Of a stretch of 6,399 nucleotides of DNA, positions 1-4,885 are shown in pieces; position 1 is the stretch's first letter, and the number at the start of each line of letters is the position of its first letter. Where the stretch lies: NCBI GenBank assembly GCA_903882725.1, contig CAIRYF010000311.1, positions 1 through 6,399 of the forward strand, read 5' to 3'. Made by a program: the position numbers and the translations under genes. The notes beneath the pieces are model-generated. The model was not told where the DNA came from and made no database searches. It saw only the letters and a program-made list of their open reading frames with translations. Source of the stretch: an uncultured Simplicispira sp. (GTDB lineage: Bacteria; Pseudomonadota; Gammaproteobacteria; Burkholderiales; Burkholderiaceae_C).

Positions 1-209
1 ACCAAGCCCAACAGGTAGGCACGGGCACCGACGGTGAGCGGTTTGAATTCAGCAAAACCAGCGTCTGACAGCGCGATGTACCAAGCCACTTCGACTTGTA
101 CGCGGCGGTGCATATAGCCATGCTCGCTCATGATGGGACGCAGGGCAGAAAGCTTGGCGGCGTAACGGCCATCCAGCGGCGACAGGGCAGTAAGGGTTGT
201 GAGGCTCAT
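1..209 (-). CDS. purB: Adenylosuccinate lyase, N-terminal part (cut by window edge)
   Basis: PurB splits adenylosuccinate to AMP and fumarate, and SAICAR to AICAR, in cytoplasmic purine synthesis. Only the first 69 codons are present; the gene runs off the left edge. The frame starts at ATG (209-207) with MSLTTLTALSPLDGRY. The SPLDGRY motif (residues 10-16) and RVQVEV (36-41), followed by W-IALS, are hallmarks of the bacterial PurB N-terminus. The catalytic residues lie further on and cannot be checked. The gene follows mnmA on the same strand after 52 nt. No Shine-Dalgarno sequence is seen: the bases before the ATG read CTGACCCCT. A TACAAT hexamer lies 9 nt upstream of the start, so purB may have its own promoter with a very short leader. 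The family call is secure. Confidence 0.93.
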   Translation of the reverse strand, partial: MSLTTLTALSPLDGRYAAKLSALRPIMSEHGYMHRRVQVEVAWYIALSDAGFAEFKPLTVGARAYLLGL

Positions 210-218
210 AGGGGTCAG

Positions 219-224
219 ATTGTA
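219..224 (-). promoter_or_regulatory. Possible -10 element for purB
   Basis: On the minus strand TACAAT (5 of 6 matches to TATAAT) sits 9 nt upstream of the purB ATG, in the mnmA-purB gap. The best -35 at 17-nt spacing is TGCCCA, only 3 of 6 matches to TTGACA. If used, transcription would start about at the ATG and give a nearly leaderless mRNA, which would agree with the missing ribosome binding site. The call rests on one hexamer and is weak. Confidence 0.25.
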
Positions 225-242
225 GGTGGCTGTGCCGTGTCT

Positions 243-262
243 GGGCATTCTGCTGAACGCCC
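243..262 (-). other. RNA hairpin at the mnmA stop codon
   Basis: The minus-strand RNA reads GGGCGUUC-AGCA-GAAUGCCC: an 8-bp stem, with one G-U pair, closing a 4-nt loop. Its first base is the last base of the mnmA TAG stop. In the plus-strand RNA the G-U pair becomes an A-C mismatch, so the fold suits the minus-strand transcript. No U-run follows (next bases AGACACGG), so it is not a classical intrinsic terminator. It may protect the mnmA mRNA 3' end or mark a processing site before purB. Confidence 0.5.
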
Positions 263-1386
263 TATAAATCACCCGTACCGCTTCCCACCGCCGCAATCAC
301 CCCGCCGCCCAAGCAGACCTCGCCGTCGTACAGCACCGCGCTTTGTCCGGGCGTCACCGCCCATTGCGCGTCCGGGAAGGCGAGTGCAAAGCCTTCGGGC
401 GCGGCGCTGAGGGTGCAGGCAGCGTCTTGCTGGCGGTAGCGGGTTTTGGCGGCGTAGGGGCCAGGCGCGGGTGCGTGGCCAGCGCACCAGCTGGCGTCTT
501 GCGCGGTGAGCTGGTGCGACAGCAGCCACGGGTGGTCGTGGCCTTGCACTGCGCGCAGCACGTTTTTCTCGATATCTTTGCGCGCAACAAACCACGGTGC
601 GTGCTCGCCGCCGCCGCGCTGCGCGCCTTTGTCTTTCAGGCCGCCAATGCCCAAGCCTTGGCGCTGACCCAGCGTGTAAAAGCTCAGGCCGACGTGTTTG
701 CCGATTTGGCGGCCGCGCTCGTCTTGGATGGCCCCTGGGGCGTGGGCGATGTAGCGGTTGAGAAACTCGCGAAACGGCCGTTCGCCAATAAAACAAATGC
801 CGGTGGAGTCCTTCTTTTTGGCGTTGGGCAGCTTGATGTCGGCAGCGATGCAGCGCACCTCGGTTTTGAGCAACTCACCGACCGGAAACAGCGTCTTGGC
901 CAGCTGCGCTTGGCTTAGGCGGTGCAAAAAATAGCTTTGGTCTTTGGCCGGATCGAGTCCTTTGAGCAGCTCAAACAAGCCGCTGCCAGCGTTGCGGCGC
1001 ACGCGGGCGTAGTGGCCGGTGGCAATTTTTTCAGCGCCCAAGCGCATGGCGTGATCGAGGAAGGCTTTGAACTTGATCTCGGCATTGCACAGCACATCCG
1101 GGTTGGGTGTGCGTCCGGCTTGGTATTCGCGCAGAAATTCGGCAAACACGCGGTCACGGTATTCGGCGGCAAAGTTGACGTGCTCTATCTCGATGCCCAG
1201 CACATCAGCGACGGCAGCGGCATCGACAAAATCGACGTTGGACGAGCAGTATTGGCTGTCATCGTCGTCTTCCCAGTTTTTCATGAAGATGCCGACCACC
1301 TCGTGGCCTTGCTGCTTAAGAAGATGGGCGGTGACGGCGGAATCAACCCCGCCAGACAGTCCCACCACAACGCGCTGTTTTTTCAT
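262..1386 (-). CDS. mnmA: tRNA-specific 2-thiouridylase MnmA (TrmU)
   Basis: MnmA places sulfur at C2 of the wobble uridine 34 in tRNA-Lys, tRNA-Glu and tRNA-Gln. It adenylates the base with ATP and takes persulfide sulfur from the IscS/Tus relay (family knowledge). The protein has 374 residues, a normal length. The N-terminal PP-loop ATPase motif SGGVDS is at residues 11-16. The two catalytic cysteines are visible: Cys100 in NPDVLCN and Cys198 in [10 protein letters not shown]. The motif GHYARV (124-129) and KDQSYFL (148-154) fit the tRNA-binding core, and the C-terminal beta-barrel ends in GGGVI. ATG at 1386 is chosen because the PP-loop follows at the usual distance. No Shine-Dalgarno is visible (CGCCCCCT before ATG). 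nudJ lies 23 nt upstream and purB 52 nt downstream, the same order as in enterobacteria but without hflD. Confidence 0.99.
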   Translation of the reverse strand: MKKQRVVVGLSGGVDSAVTAHLLKQQGHEVVGIFMKNWEDDDDSQYCSSNVDFVDAAAVADVLGIEIEHVNFAAEYRDRVFAEFLREYQAGRTPNPDVLCNAEIKFKAFLDHAMRLGAEKIATGHYARVRRNAGSGLFELLKGLDPAKDQSYFLHRLSQAQLAKTLFPVGELLKTEVRCIAADIKLPNAKKKDSTGICFIGERPFREFLNRYIAHAPGAIQDERGRQIGKHVGLSFYTLGQRQGLGIGGLKDKGAQRGGGEHAPWFVARKDIEKNVLRAVQGHDHPWLLSHQLTAQDASWCAGHAPAPGPYAAKTRYRQQDAACTLSAAPEGFALAFPDAQWAVTPGQSAVLYDGEVCLGGGVIAAVGSGTGDL

Positions 1387-1394
1387 AGGGGGCG

Positions 1395-1400
1395 ATTATC
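1395..1400 (-). promoter_or_regulatory. Possible -10 element just upstream of mnmA
   Basis: GATAAT on the minus strand (5 of 6 matches to TATAAT) lies 8 nt before the mnmA ATG, in the 23-nt nudJ-mnmA gap. No acceptable -35 is found 16-18 nt upstream, where GGCTGC stands. The arrangement, a -10-like hexamer then a C-rich run CCCCT then ATG, closely mirrors the one before purB. It is recorded because of that repetition; on its own it may be chance. Confidence 0.18.
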
Positions 1401-1409
1401 CCCGCCGAC

Positions 1410-1895
1410 CTAGGGGTGCAGCCGTTGCACGCTGGGGTCGGTGTGTACCAGCGACAGTGCAAAGCGCTGGCCAACCAAATAGTCCTCCAAGCCGCGCAGC
1501 AGCAGCGGGCTGCGGTGGCGCTCGGGGCAGGCACGCAGCTCGTCGGCGGTCATCCACAGCGCGCGCACGATGCCGGTGTCGAGGGCGCGCTCGGCGTAGT
1601 ACGCGCCAACGCTGCCCGTAAAAGCAAAGCGCATATAGGTCAGGTTGTGCTCGGTGCCGGTCTTGGTAAAGCGGTTCAGGTAAACGCCGACCAGCGCTGT
1701 CGGCGTGAAGTCGTGGGCGGTTTCTTCTAGTACCTCGCGCACACAGGCGGCTTGCGGCGACTCGCCAGGGTCAAGATGGCCGGCTGGGTTGTTGAGCTTG
1801 AGGCCGTCACGGGTGTGCTCTTCGACCAGCAAAAAGTGGCCACCCTGCTCAATGATGGCGGCTACGGTGACGTTGGGTTTCCAGCGGTTTGACAT
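1410..1895 (-). CDS. nudJ: Nudix hydrolase, NudJ-like phosphatase
   Basis: This is a cytoplasmic Nudix pyrophosphohydrolase of 161 residues. The Nudix box begins at Gly39 (GHLDPGE), Glu45 follows after five residues, and REVLEE (53-58) after seven more, with metal-binding Glu54, Glu57 and Glu58. The last glycine of the consensus box is alanine (Ala60). The start WKPNVTVAA and the pattern RSPLL-GQRF-L near the C-terminus resemble E. coli NudJ (YmfB). That enzyme acts on thiamine precursor HMP-PP and on nucleoside di/triphosphates and is encoded next to mnmA. Synteny with mnmA and purB supports NudJ over other Nudix families. Substrate is not provable from sequence. fmt ends 24 nt upstream; no Shine-Dalgarno is seen before the ATG. 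Confidence 0.9.
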   Translation of the reverse strand: MSNRWKPNVTVAAIIEQGGHFLLVEEHTRDGLKLNNPAGHLDPGESPQAACVREVLEETAHDFTPTALVGVYLNRFTKTGTEHNLTYMRFAFTGSVGAYYAERALDTGIVRALWMTADELRACPERHRSPLLLRGLEDYLVGQRFALSLVHTDPSVQRLHP

Positions 1896-1919
1896 GGCGC
1901 AGCAGGGTTAAAACAAAAA

Positions 1920-2885
1920 TCAGGTGCCCAAAACGCAGCCAGGCTGCAGGTTAAAGCCACGCACAAAGTCAGCAGCCGCTAGGCGCTTTCCACCGGCGCG
2001 TTGCAGCAGCGTCAGGCACAAAGCGGTGCCGTCACCGCAGGCCACAGTGATACCGTCGGTATTTATAGATAAAATATGCCCGCAGCCCTTATCTGGCGTT
2101 CGGTTATAGCTATCAATTTTATAGTCAAATAGCTTGATGGTGTCGCCAGCAAAAGTGGTGCTGGCACCAGGAAACGGGTCAAATGCGCGGATGCGCTGGC
2201 CAATGGTGGCGGCAGACAGTGACCAGTCGATAGTGCTTTCTGCTTTTTCGATTTTGTGCGCGTAGGTAACGCCCTGCACCGGTTGCGCCACCGGTTGCAG
2301 TGCGCCTTGGGTGGCCAGCTGCAAGGCTTCAACCACCATCGGTCCGCCCAGTGCGGCCAAACGGTCGTGCAAGCTGGCCGTGGTGTCGGTGGCGGCAATC
2401 GGCAGGCTGCGGGTCAGCAGCATATCGCCGGTATCTAGACCCGCGTCCATTTGCATGATGGTCACGCCGGTACTGGTGTCACCGGCTTCAATCGCACGGT
2501 GGATGGGCGCAGCGCCGCGCCAGCGCGGCAGCAAGCTGGCGTGGATGTTGAGGCAGCCGTAGCGTGGCAAGTCAAGCACCCATTGCGGCAAGATCAGCCC
2601 GTAGGCGGCCACCACCATCACATCGGCATTGGCTTGTAGCAAGATTGCGCGCACGGCGGCGGCGTCTTCGGGGTATTTGCCGTCCAGGCGCAGGCTGCGC
2701 GGCTGGGCTACGGCAATGCCATGCTCCAAGGCGCATTGTTTGACGGGTGACGCCTGTAGCTTCATGCCGCGCCCGGCCGGTCGGTCGGGCTGGGTCAGCA
2801 CCAGCGGCACCGAAAAACCAGCCTCCAGCAAATGCTGCAAAGCAAGGCGGGCAAATTCGGGCGTACCCGCAAAAATGATTTTCAC
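1920..2885 (-). CDS. fmt: Methionyl-tRNA formyltransferase
   Basis: Fmt transfers the formyl group of 10-formyl-tetrahydrofolate to Met on initiator tRNA in the cytoplasm. The 321-residue product matches the usual length of about 315. The N-terminal folate domain shows FAGTPEFA (5-12), the tRNA-contacting loop QPDRPAGRG (32-40), and the catalytic triad Asn113, His115 ([16 protein letters not shown]) and Asp151 (LDTGD). The C-terminal tRNA-binding domain (about 207-316) has the GDGTAL and LQRAGGKRL motifs. The start is GTG (2885-2883), overlapping the def stop as GTGA, so translation is probably coupled. A weak GAGG lies 9 nt before it. Residues about 251-273 are encoded by an unusually AT-rich stretch (see findings), yet the frame stays open and the family pattern IDS-PD-CG-IL is kept. 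The gene looks functional. Confidence 0.99.
   Translation of the reverse strand: MKIIFAGTPEFARLALQHLLEAGFSVPLVLTQPDRPAGRGMKLQASPVKQCALEHGIAVAQPRSLRLDGKYPEDAAAVRAILLQANADVMVVAAYGLILPQWVLDLPRYGCLNIHASLLPRWRGAAPIHRAIEAGDTSTGVTIMQMDAGLDTGDMLLTRSLPIAATDTTASLHDRLAALGGPMVVEALQLATQGALQPVAQPVQGVTYAHKIEKAESTIDWSLSAATIGQRIRAFDPFPGASTTFAGDTIKLFDYKIDSYNRTPDKGCGHILSINTDGITVACGDGTALCLTLLQRAGGKRLAAADFVRGFNLQPGCVLGT
2068..2136 (-). repeat. AT-rich patch inside fmt resembling a dispersed Comamonadaceae repeat
   Basis: On the minus strand an AGCTAT arm (2134-2129) and an ATAGCT arm (2113-2108) form an inverted repeat with a 15-nt spacer. After 17 nt comes AAGGGCT (2090-2084), then GCGGGC and ATATTTTATC. From memory, many Comamonadaceae genomes carry a short dispersed repeat with this plan: A/T-rich ATAGCT, about 17 nt with CTTGCGCTT, then AAGGGCT, GGC and TTTT. 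The middle part here does not match well, so it could be a decayed copy or chance. It lies in frame in the Fmt C-terminal domain. Confidence 0.3.
2118..2146 (-). promoter_or_regulatory. Sigma-70-like promoter candidate inside fmt
   Basis: On the minus strand GCGACA (2146-2141, 4 of 6 matches to TTGACA) and TATAAA (2123-2118, 5 of 6 to TATAAT) are separated by exactly 17 nt, within the AT-rich patch of the fmt C-terminal coding region. If active it would transcribe nudJ-mnmA separately from def-fmt. AT-rich coding DNA easily makes such matches, so this remains a candidate. Confidence 0.25.
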
Positions 2886-3391
2886 TCGGCAGCCTCGCGC
2901 TGCATCTTGGCCATTTTGGTCTTGATGCGGTTGCGCTTGAGGGGCGAGAGGTATTCAACAAACACCTTTCCCAGCAGGTGATCCATCTCATGCTGCAGGC
3001 ACACCGCCAGTGTGCCCTCGGCTTGGAGGGTGCGCGCTTGCCCGTGTTCATCCAGCGCACGCACATGAATGGCAATGGCGCGTTCAACGCCGTCGTAAAT
3101 GCCGGGCACCGACAGGCAGCCTTCATCGCCCAACTCGGTTTCGGGGCTGGCCCAGACGACTTCGGGATTGATAACGACCAGTGGCTGGCTGCGCTCTTCG
3201 GAAATGTCAATGACCACGATACGCTCATGTATGTTGACTTGTGTGGCGGCCAAGCCAATGCCTTGGGCGTCATACATGGTGGCCAACATTTCGGCAACGA
3301 TGGCGCGCACACGATCATCGACCGCCTGCACAGGGCGCGCCACAGTGTGCAAGCGCGGATCGGGATAGCAAAGAATAGGAAGAATGGCCAT
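2882..3391 (-). CDS. def: Peptide deformylase
   Basis: Def removes the N-formyl group from nascent proteins at the ribosome, using a metal ion (Fe2+ or Zn2+) bound by one Cys and two His. All three family motifs are intact: GIGLAATQ (residues 44-51), EGCLSVP (90-96, metal ligand Cys92) and HEMDH (134-138, ligands His134 and His138, catalytic Glu135). The length of 169 residues is standard. I chose ATG at 3391, giving [14 protein letters not shown], which starts as the family does. In-frame GTG at 3397 and TTG at 3403 would add only two or four residues. No Shine-Dalgarno is seen before any of them. It is the first gene of the minus-strand block; its stop overlaps the fmt start by 4 nt, the common def-fmt pairing. 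Confidence 0.99.
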   Translation of the reverse strand: MAILPILCYPDPRLHTVARPVQAVDDRVRAIVAEMLATMYDAQGIGLAATQVNIHERIVVIDISEERSQPLVVINPEVVWASPETELGDEGCLSVPGIYDGVERAIAIHVRALDEHGQARTLQAEGTLAVCLQHEMDHLLGKVFVEYLSPLKRNRIKTKMAKMQREAAE

Positions 3392-3414
3392 AGTCACACA
3401 CAAAAGATGTCGCT

Positions 3415-3432
3415 ATTTTCGCCAATTTTCGC
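3415..3432. repeat. Direct repeat ATTTTCGC x2, one helical turn apart
   Basis: ATTTTCGC occurs at 3415-3422 and 3425-3432, a 10-bp period, about 24-41 nt upstream of the def start. Spacing of about one DNA turn would put both copies on the same face of the helix. It could be an operator, but two copies in AT-rich DNA may also be chance. Confidence 0.4.
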
Positions 3433-3448
3433 TGGGTACTTCTTTGCA

Positions 3449-3482
3449 GGGCAATAATCATTGCCCAATCTAGGGCTTGGGC
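3449..3482. repeat. Two overlapping inverted repeats
   Basis: GGGCAAT (3449-3455) and ATTGCCC (3460-3466) are perfect 7-bp arms around AATC. GCCCAA (3463-3468) and TTGGGC (3477-3482) are perfect 6-bp arms around 8 nt. The two share GCCC at 3463-3466, so as RNA hairpins they would exclude each other; as DNA they could be adjacent half-sites. No T-run follows on either strand, so a terminator is unlikely. Confidence 0.45.
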
Positions 3483-3551
3483 TGAAAATCCCCCGTAATT
3501 TGTCACATATTTAGCCGCATATCCCGCCCCCAGGTGGCTGCGGTGCCAGCC

Positions 3552-3556
3552 AGGGG
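3552..3556 (+). promoter_or_regulatory. Possible ribosome binding site of the LysM gene
   Basis: AGGGG ends 10 nt before ATG 3567. It is a partial match to AGGAGG at a slightly long spacing. It supports this ATG over the in-frame GTG at 3534, which has no such motif upstream. Confidence 0.4.
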
Positions 3557-3566
3557 CCATTTAGCA

Positions 3567-4862
3567 ATGCTGCATCACACGCACCGAGCACACCCACACC
3601 ACCCGCACACGTATTTTGGCGCTGCGCCCCGCGCCGTGTTGGGCGCGCTTATGCTGCTGACGGCTGTGTGTGGTGCTGCGCCAGCGCTGGCACAAACGAC
3701 AGCCGCTACAGCCGCTACAGCCAGCGAGCAGGCCGTAGCGCAGCAAACAGCGGACAAAGGCATTGCAGTGTCTGAACTGACACCCAATGCACCCCATCGC
3801 TATGAGGTCAAACGCGGCGATACGCTATGGGGCATTGCCGGTCTGTATCTGCGCCGCCCTTGGCACTGGCCGCAGCTGTGGGGCATGAACCTGCAAGCAG
3901 TTGCTAATCCGCACCTGATCTACCCTGGACAGATACTCTATTTAGAGCAGCAAGACGGTGTTGCCCGGCTGCGCATGGGATCATCAGGATCATCCGGATC
4001 GCCAGGAGTTGCAGGCACCCCGAGAGGACTTGGCGAGCTGGAAACGGTGCGCATTTCGCCCCGCACCCGCAGCGAAAGCCTTAAAGATACGGCCCTGCCA
4101 ACGCTCAAGCCGCACCTGATTGAGCCCTTTTTGACCGATCCTTTGGTGCTTGATGCAGGCGTCTTAGAGGTTGCGCCGCGCATTATTGCCACCATGGATG
4201 ACCGGGTGTTAATGACCACCGGCGACCGTGCCTATGCCCGTGGCGAGGCATCTGATCCGCTGCGCACCGAGCCAGGCCAGCCGCGCATTTACCGCATCGT
4301 GCGCCAAGCGGTGCCACTCAAAGACCCACTCACTCAAGAGGTGCTGGGCTATGAGGCGCTGTATGTCGGCAAGGCCGAACTGGTGCGCGGCGAGTCCACC
4401 GAAGAAGCCGCCGACGGCAAGGGCGGCATCATGTCTGAATACGTACCAGCCACATTGGATGTGTTGTCAGTCAAAGAAGAAATTCGCGCGGGCGACCGCC
4501 TGCTGCCCGAGCCGCCACGCGCTTTTATGAACTACACACCACACGCACCTCAAGGCAATATCGATGCGCGTGTGGTGTCCATTTATGGCAGCGGTGCCGT
4601 GGCCAATGCCGCACAGAATCAAGTTATTACTCTGAATGCGGGCGAGCACGACGGCCTGCAGGCGGGCCATGTACTGAATTTAATGACCCAAGGTGATCGC
4701 ATTAAAGACAAAACCGATCCATCTCGCCCCACCATCAAACTACCCAGCGAGAGCAACGGTGTGGTGATTGTGTTTCGTGTCTTTGATCGCATCTCTTATG
4801 CCTTGATTTTGGACGTGCGCAATACCGTGCGGGTGGGCGACCGGCTCATCAACCCGCAATAA
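3567..4862 (+). CDS. Secreted LysM-domain protein of unknown function
   Basis: This 431-residue protein is probably exported and binds peptidoglycan. A signal peptide is visible: a histidine-rich start (7 His in the first 15 residues), a hydrophobic core AVLGALMLLTAVCG (23-36), and a likely signal peptidase I site after ALA at 42. An Ala/Thr-rich stretch follows, then one LysM domain (about 79-126), YEVKRGDTLWGIAG to LIYPGQILYL. A Gly/Ser/Pro linker (138-154) leads into about 275 residues I cannot assign to a family. In this part AGDRLLPEP (308-316) and VGDRLINP (423-430) look like a repeated element. The ATG was preferred to GTG at 3534 because of the nearby AGGGG. The gene precedes dprA by 23 nt and is divergent from def-fmt, an arrangement I recall from other betaproteobacteria. 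No enzyme motif is seen; structural or envelope-maintenance roles are possible. Confidence 0.93.
   Translation: MLHHTHRAHPHHPHTYFGAAPRAVLGALMLLTAVCGAAPALAQTTAATAATASEQAVAQQTADKGIAVSELTPNAPHRYEVKRGDTLWGIAGLYLRRPWHWPQLWGMNLQAVANPHLIYPGQILYLEQQDGVARLRMGSSGSSGSPGVAGTPRGLGELETVRISPRTRSESLKDTALPTLKPHLIEPFLTDPLVLDAGVLEVAPRIIATMDDRVLMTTGDRAYARGEASDPLRTEPGQPRIYRIVRQAVPLKDPLTQEVLGYEALYVGKAELVRGESTEEAADGKGGIMSEYVPATLDVLSVKEEIRAGDRLLPEPPRAFMNYTPHAPQGNIDARVVSIYGSGAVANAAQNQVITLNAGEHDGLQAGHVLNLMTQGDRIKDKTDPSRPTIKLPSESNGVVIVFRVFDRISYALILDVRNTVRVGDRLINPQ
3699..3725 (+). repeat. 9-bp tandem repeat in the LysM gene, after the signal peptide
   Basis: ACAGCCGCT occurs twice in tandem, followed by a third, diverged unit ACAGCCAGC. 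It encodes TAA-TAA-TAS in the mature N-terminal linker. Unit length is a multiple of three, so copy-number change would keep the frame. Confidence 0.7.
3978..4004 (+). repeat. 9-bp tandem repeat in the LysM gene linker
   Basis: Three tandem units, GGATCATCA, GGATCATCC and GGATCGCCA, encode GSS-GSS-GSP in the linker between the LysM domain and the C-terminal region. It is a second in-frame 9-bp repeat in the same gene. Confidence 0.7.
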
Positions 4863-4885
4863 GCCAACGCGGGTCGGCTTCTCCC

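Larger units (their letters stand above)
3392..3566. promoter_or_regulatory. Divergent intergenic region between def and the LysM gene
   Basis: These 175 nt must hold the promoters for def (leftward) and for the LysM-dprA pair (rightward). The middle is AT-richer than the flanking genes. I see no promoter with two good hexamers on either strand. It does hold a 7-bp perfect inverted repeat at 3449-3466, a second one (GCCCAA/TTGGGC) at 3463-3482 overlapping it, and an 8-bp direct repeat ATTTTCGC at 10-bp spacing (3415-3432). Any of these may be regulator sites. The boundary with the LysM gene assumes its ATG at 3567. Confidence 0.6.

Noticed and set aside
343..918. Open plus-strand frame of 191 codons opposite the mnmA 3' half
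   Set aside because: It is an antisense shadow of mnmA with an Ala/Gly/Val-rich composition and no recognisable domain.
922..1413. Open plus-strand frame of 163 codons opposite mnmA
   Set aside because: It lies antisense to an intact MnmA with all catalytic motifs. Long antisense frames are expected in GC-rich genes, and the product shows no family motif.
1930..1947. Terminator-like element at the fmt 3' end (minus strand)
   Set aside because: GCAGC-CTG-GCTGC followed by GTTTT has only a 5-bp stem and four T, and it lies within the last fmt codons with nudJ close behind. It is too weak to call an intrinsic terminator.
2050..2062. Palindrome ATACCG-T-CGGTAT within fmt
   Set aside because: The 6-bp arms lie in codons for a conserved part of Fmt with no nearby start or gap. 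A chance palindrome is the simpler reading.
2572..3318. Open minus-strand frame of 248 codons across def and the fmt start
   Set aside because: It runs in another frame of the same strand as two certain genes; the product is Pro/Arg/Ser-rich without motifs, typical of a GC-rich shadow frame.
3534..3566. Upstream GTG start for the LysM gene (11 extra residues)
   Set aside because: No ribosome binding site precedes it, and the extension only lengthens an already long signal peptide n-region. ATG 3567 has AGGGG upstream.
3660..3675. Possible lipoprotein signal (LTAVC) in the LysM protein
   Set aside because: Val at -1 and Thr at -3 do not fit the lipobox, and a better signal peptidase I site (APALA) follows seven residues after the Cys.
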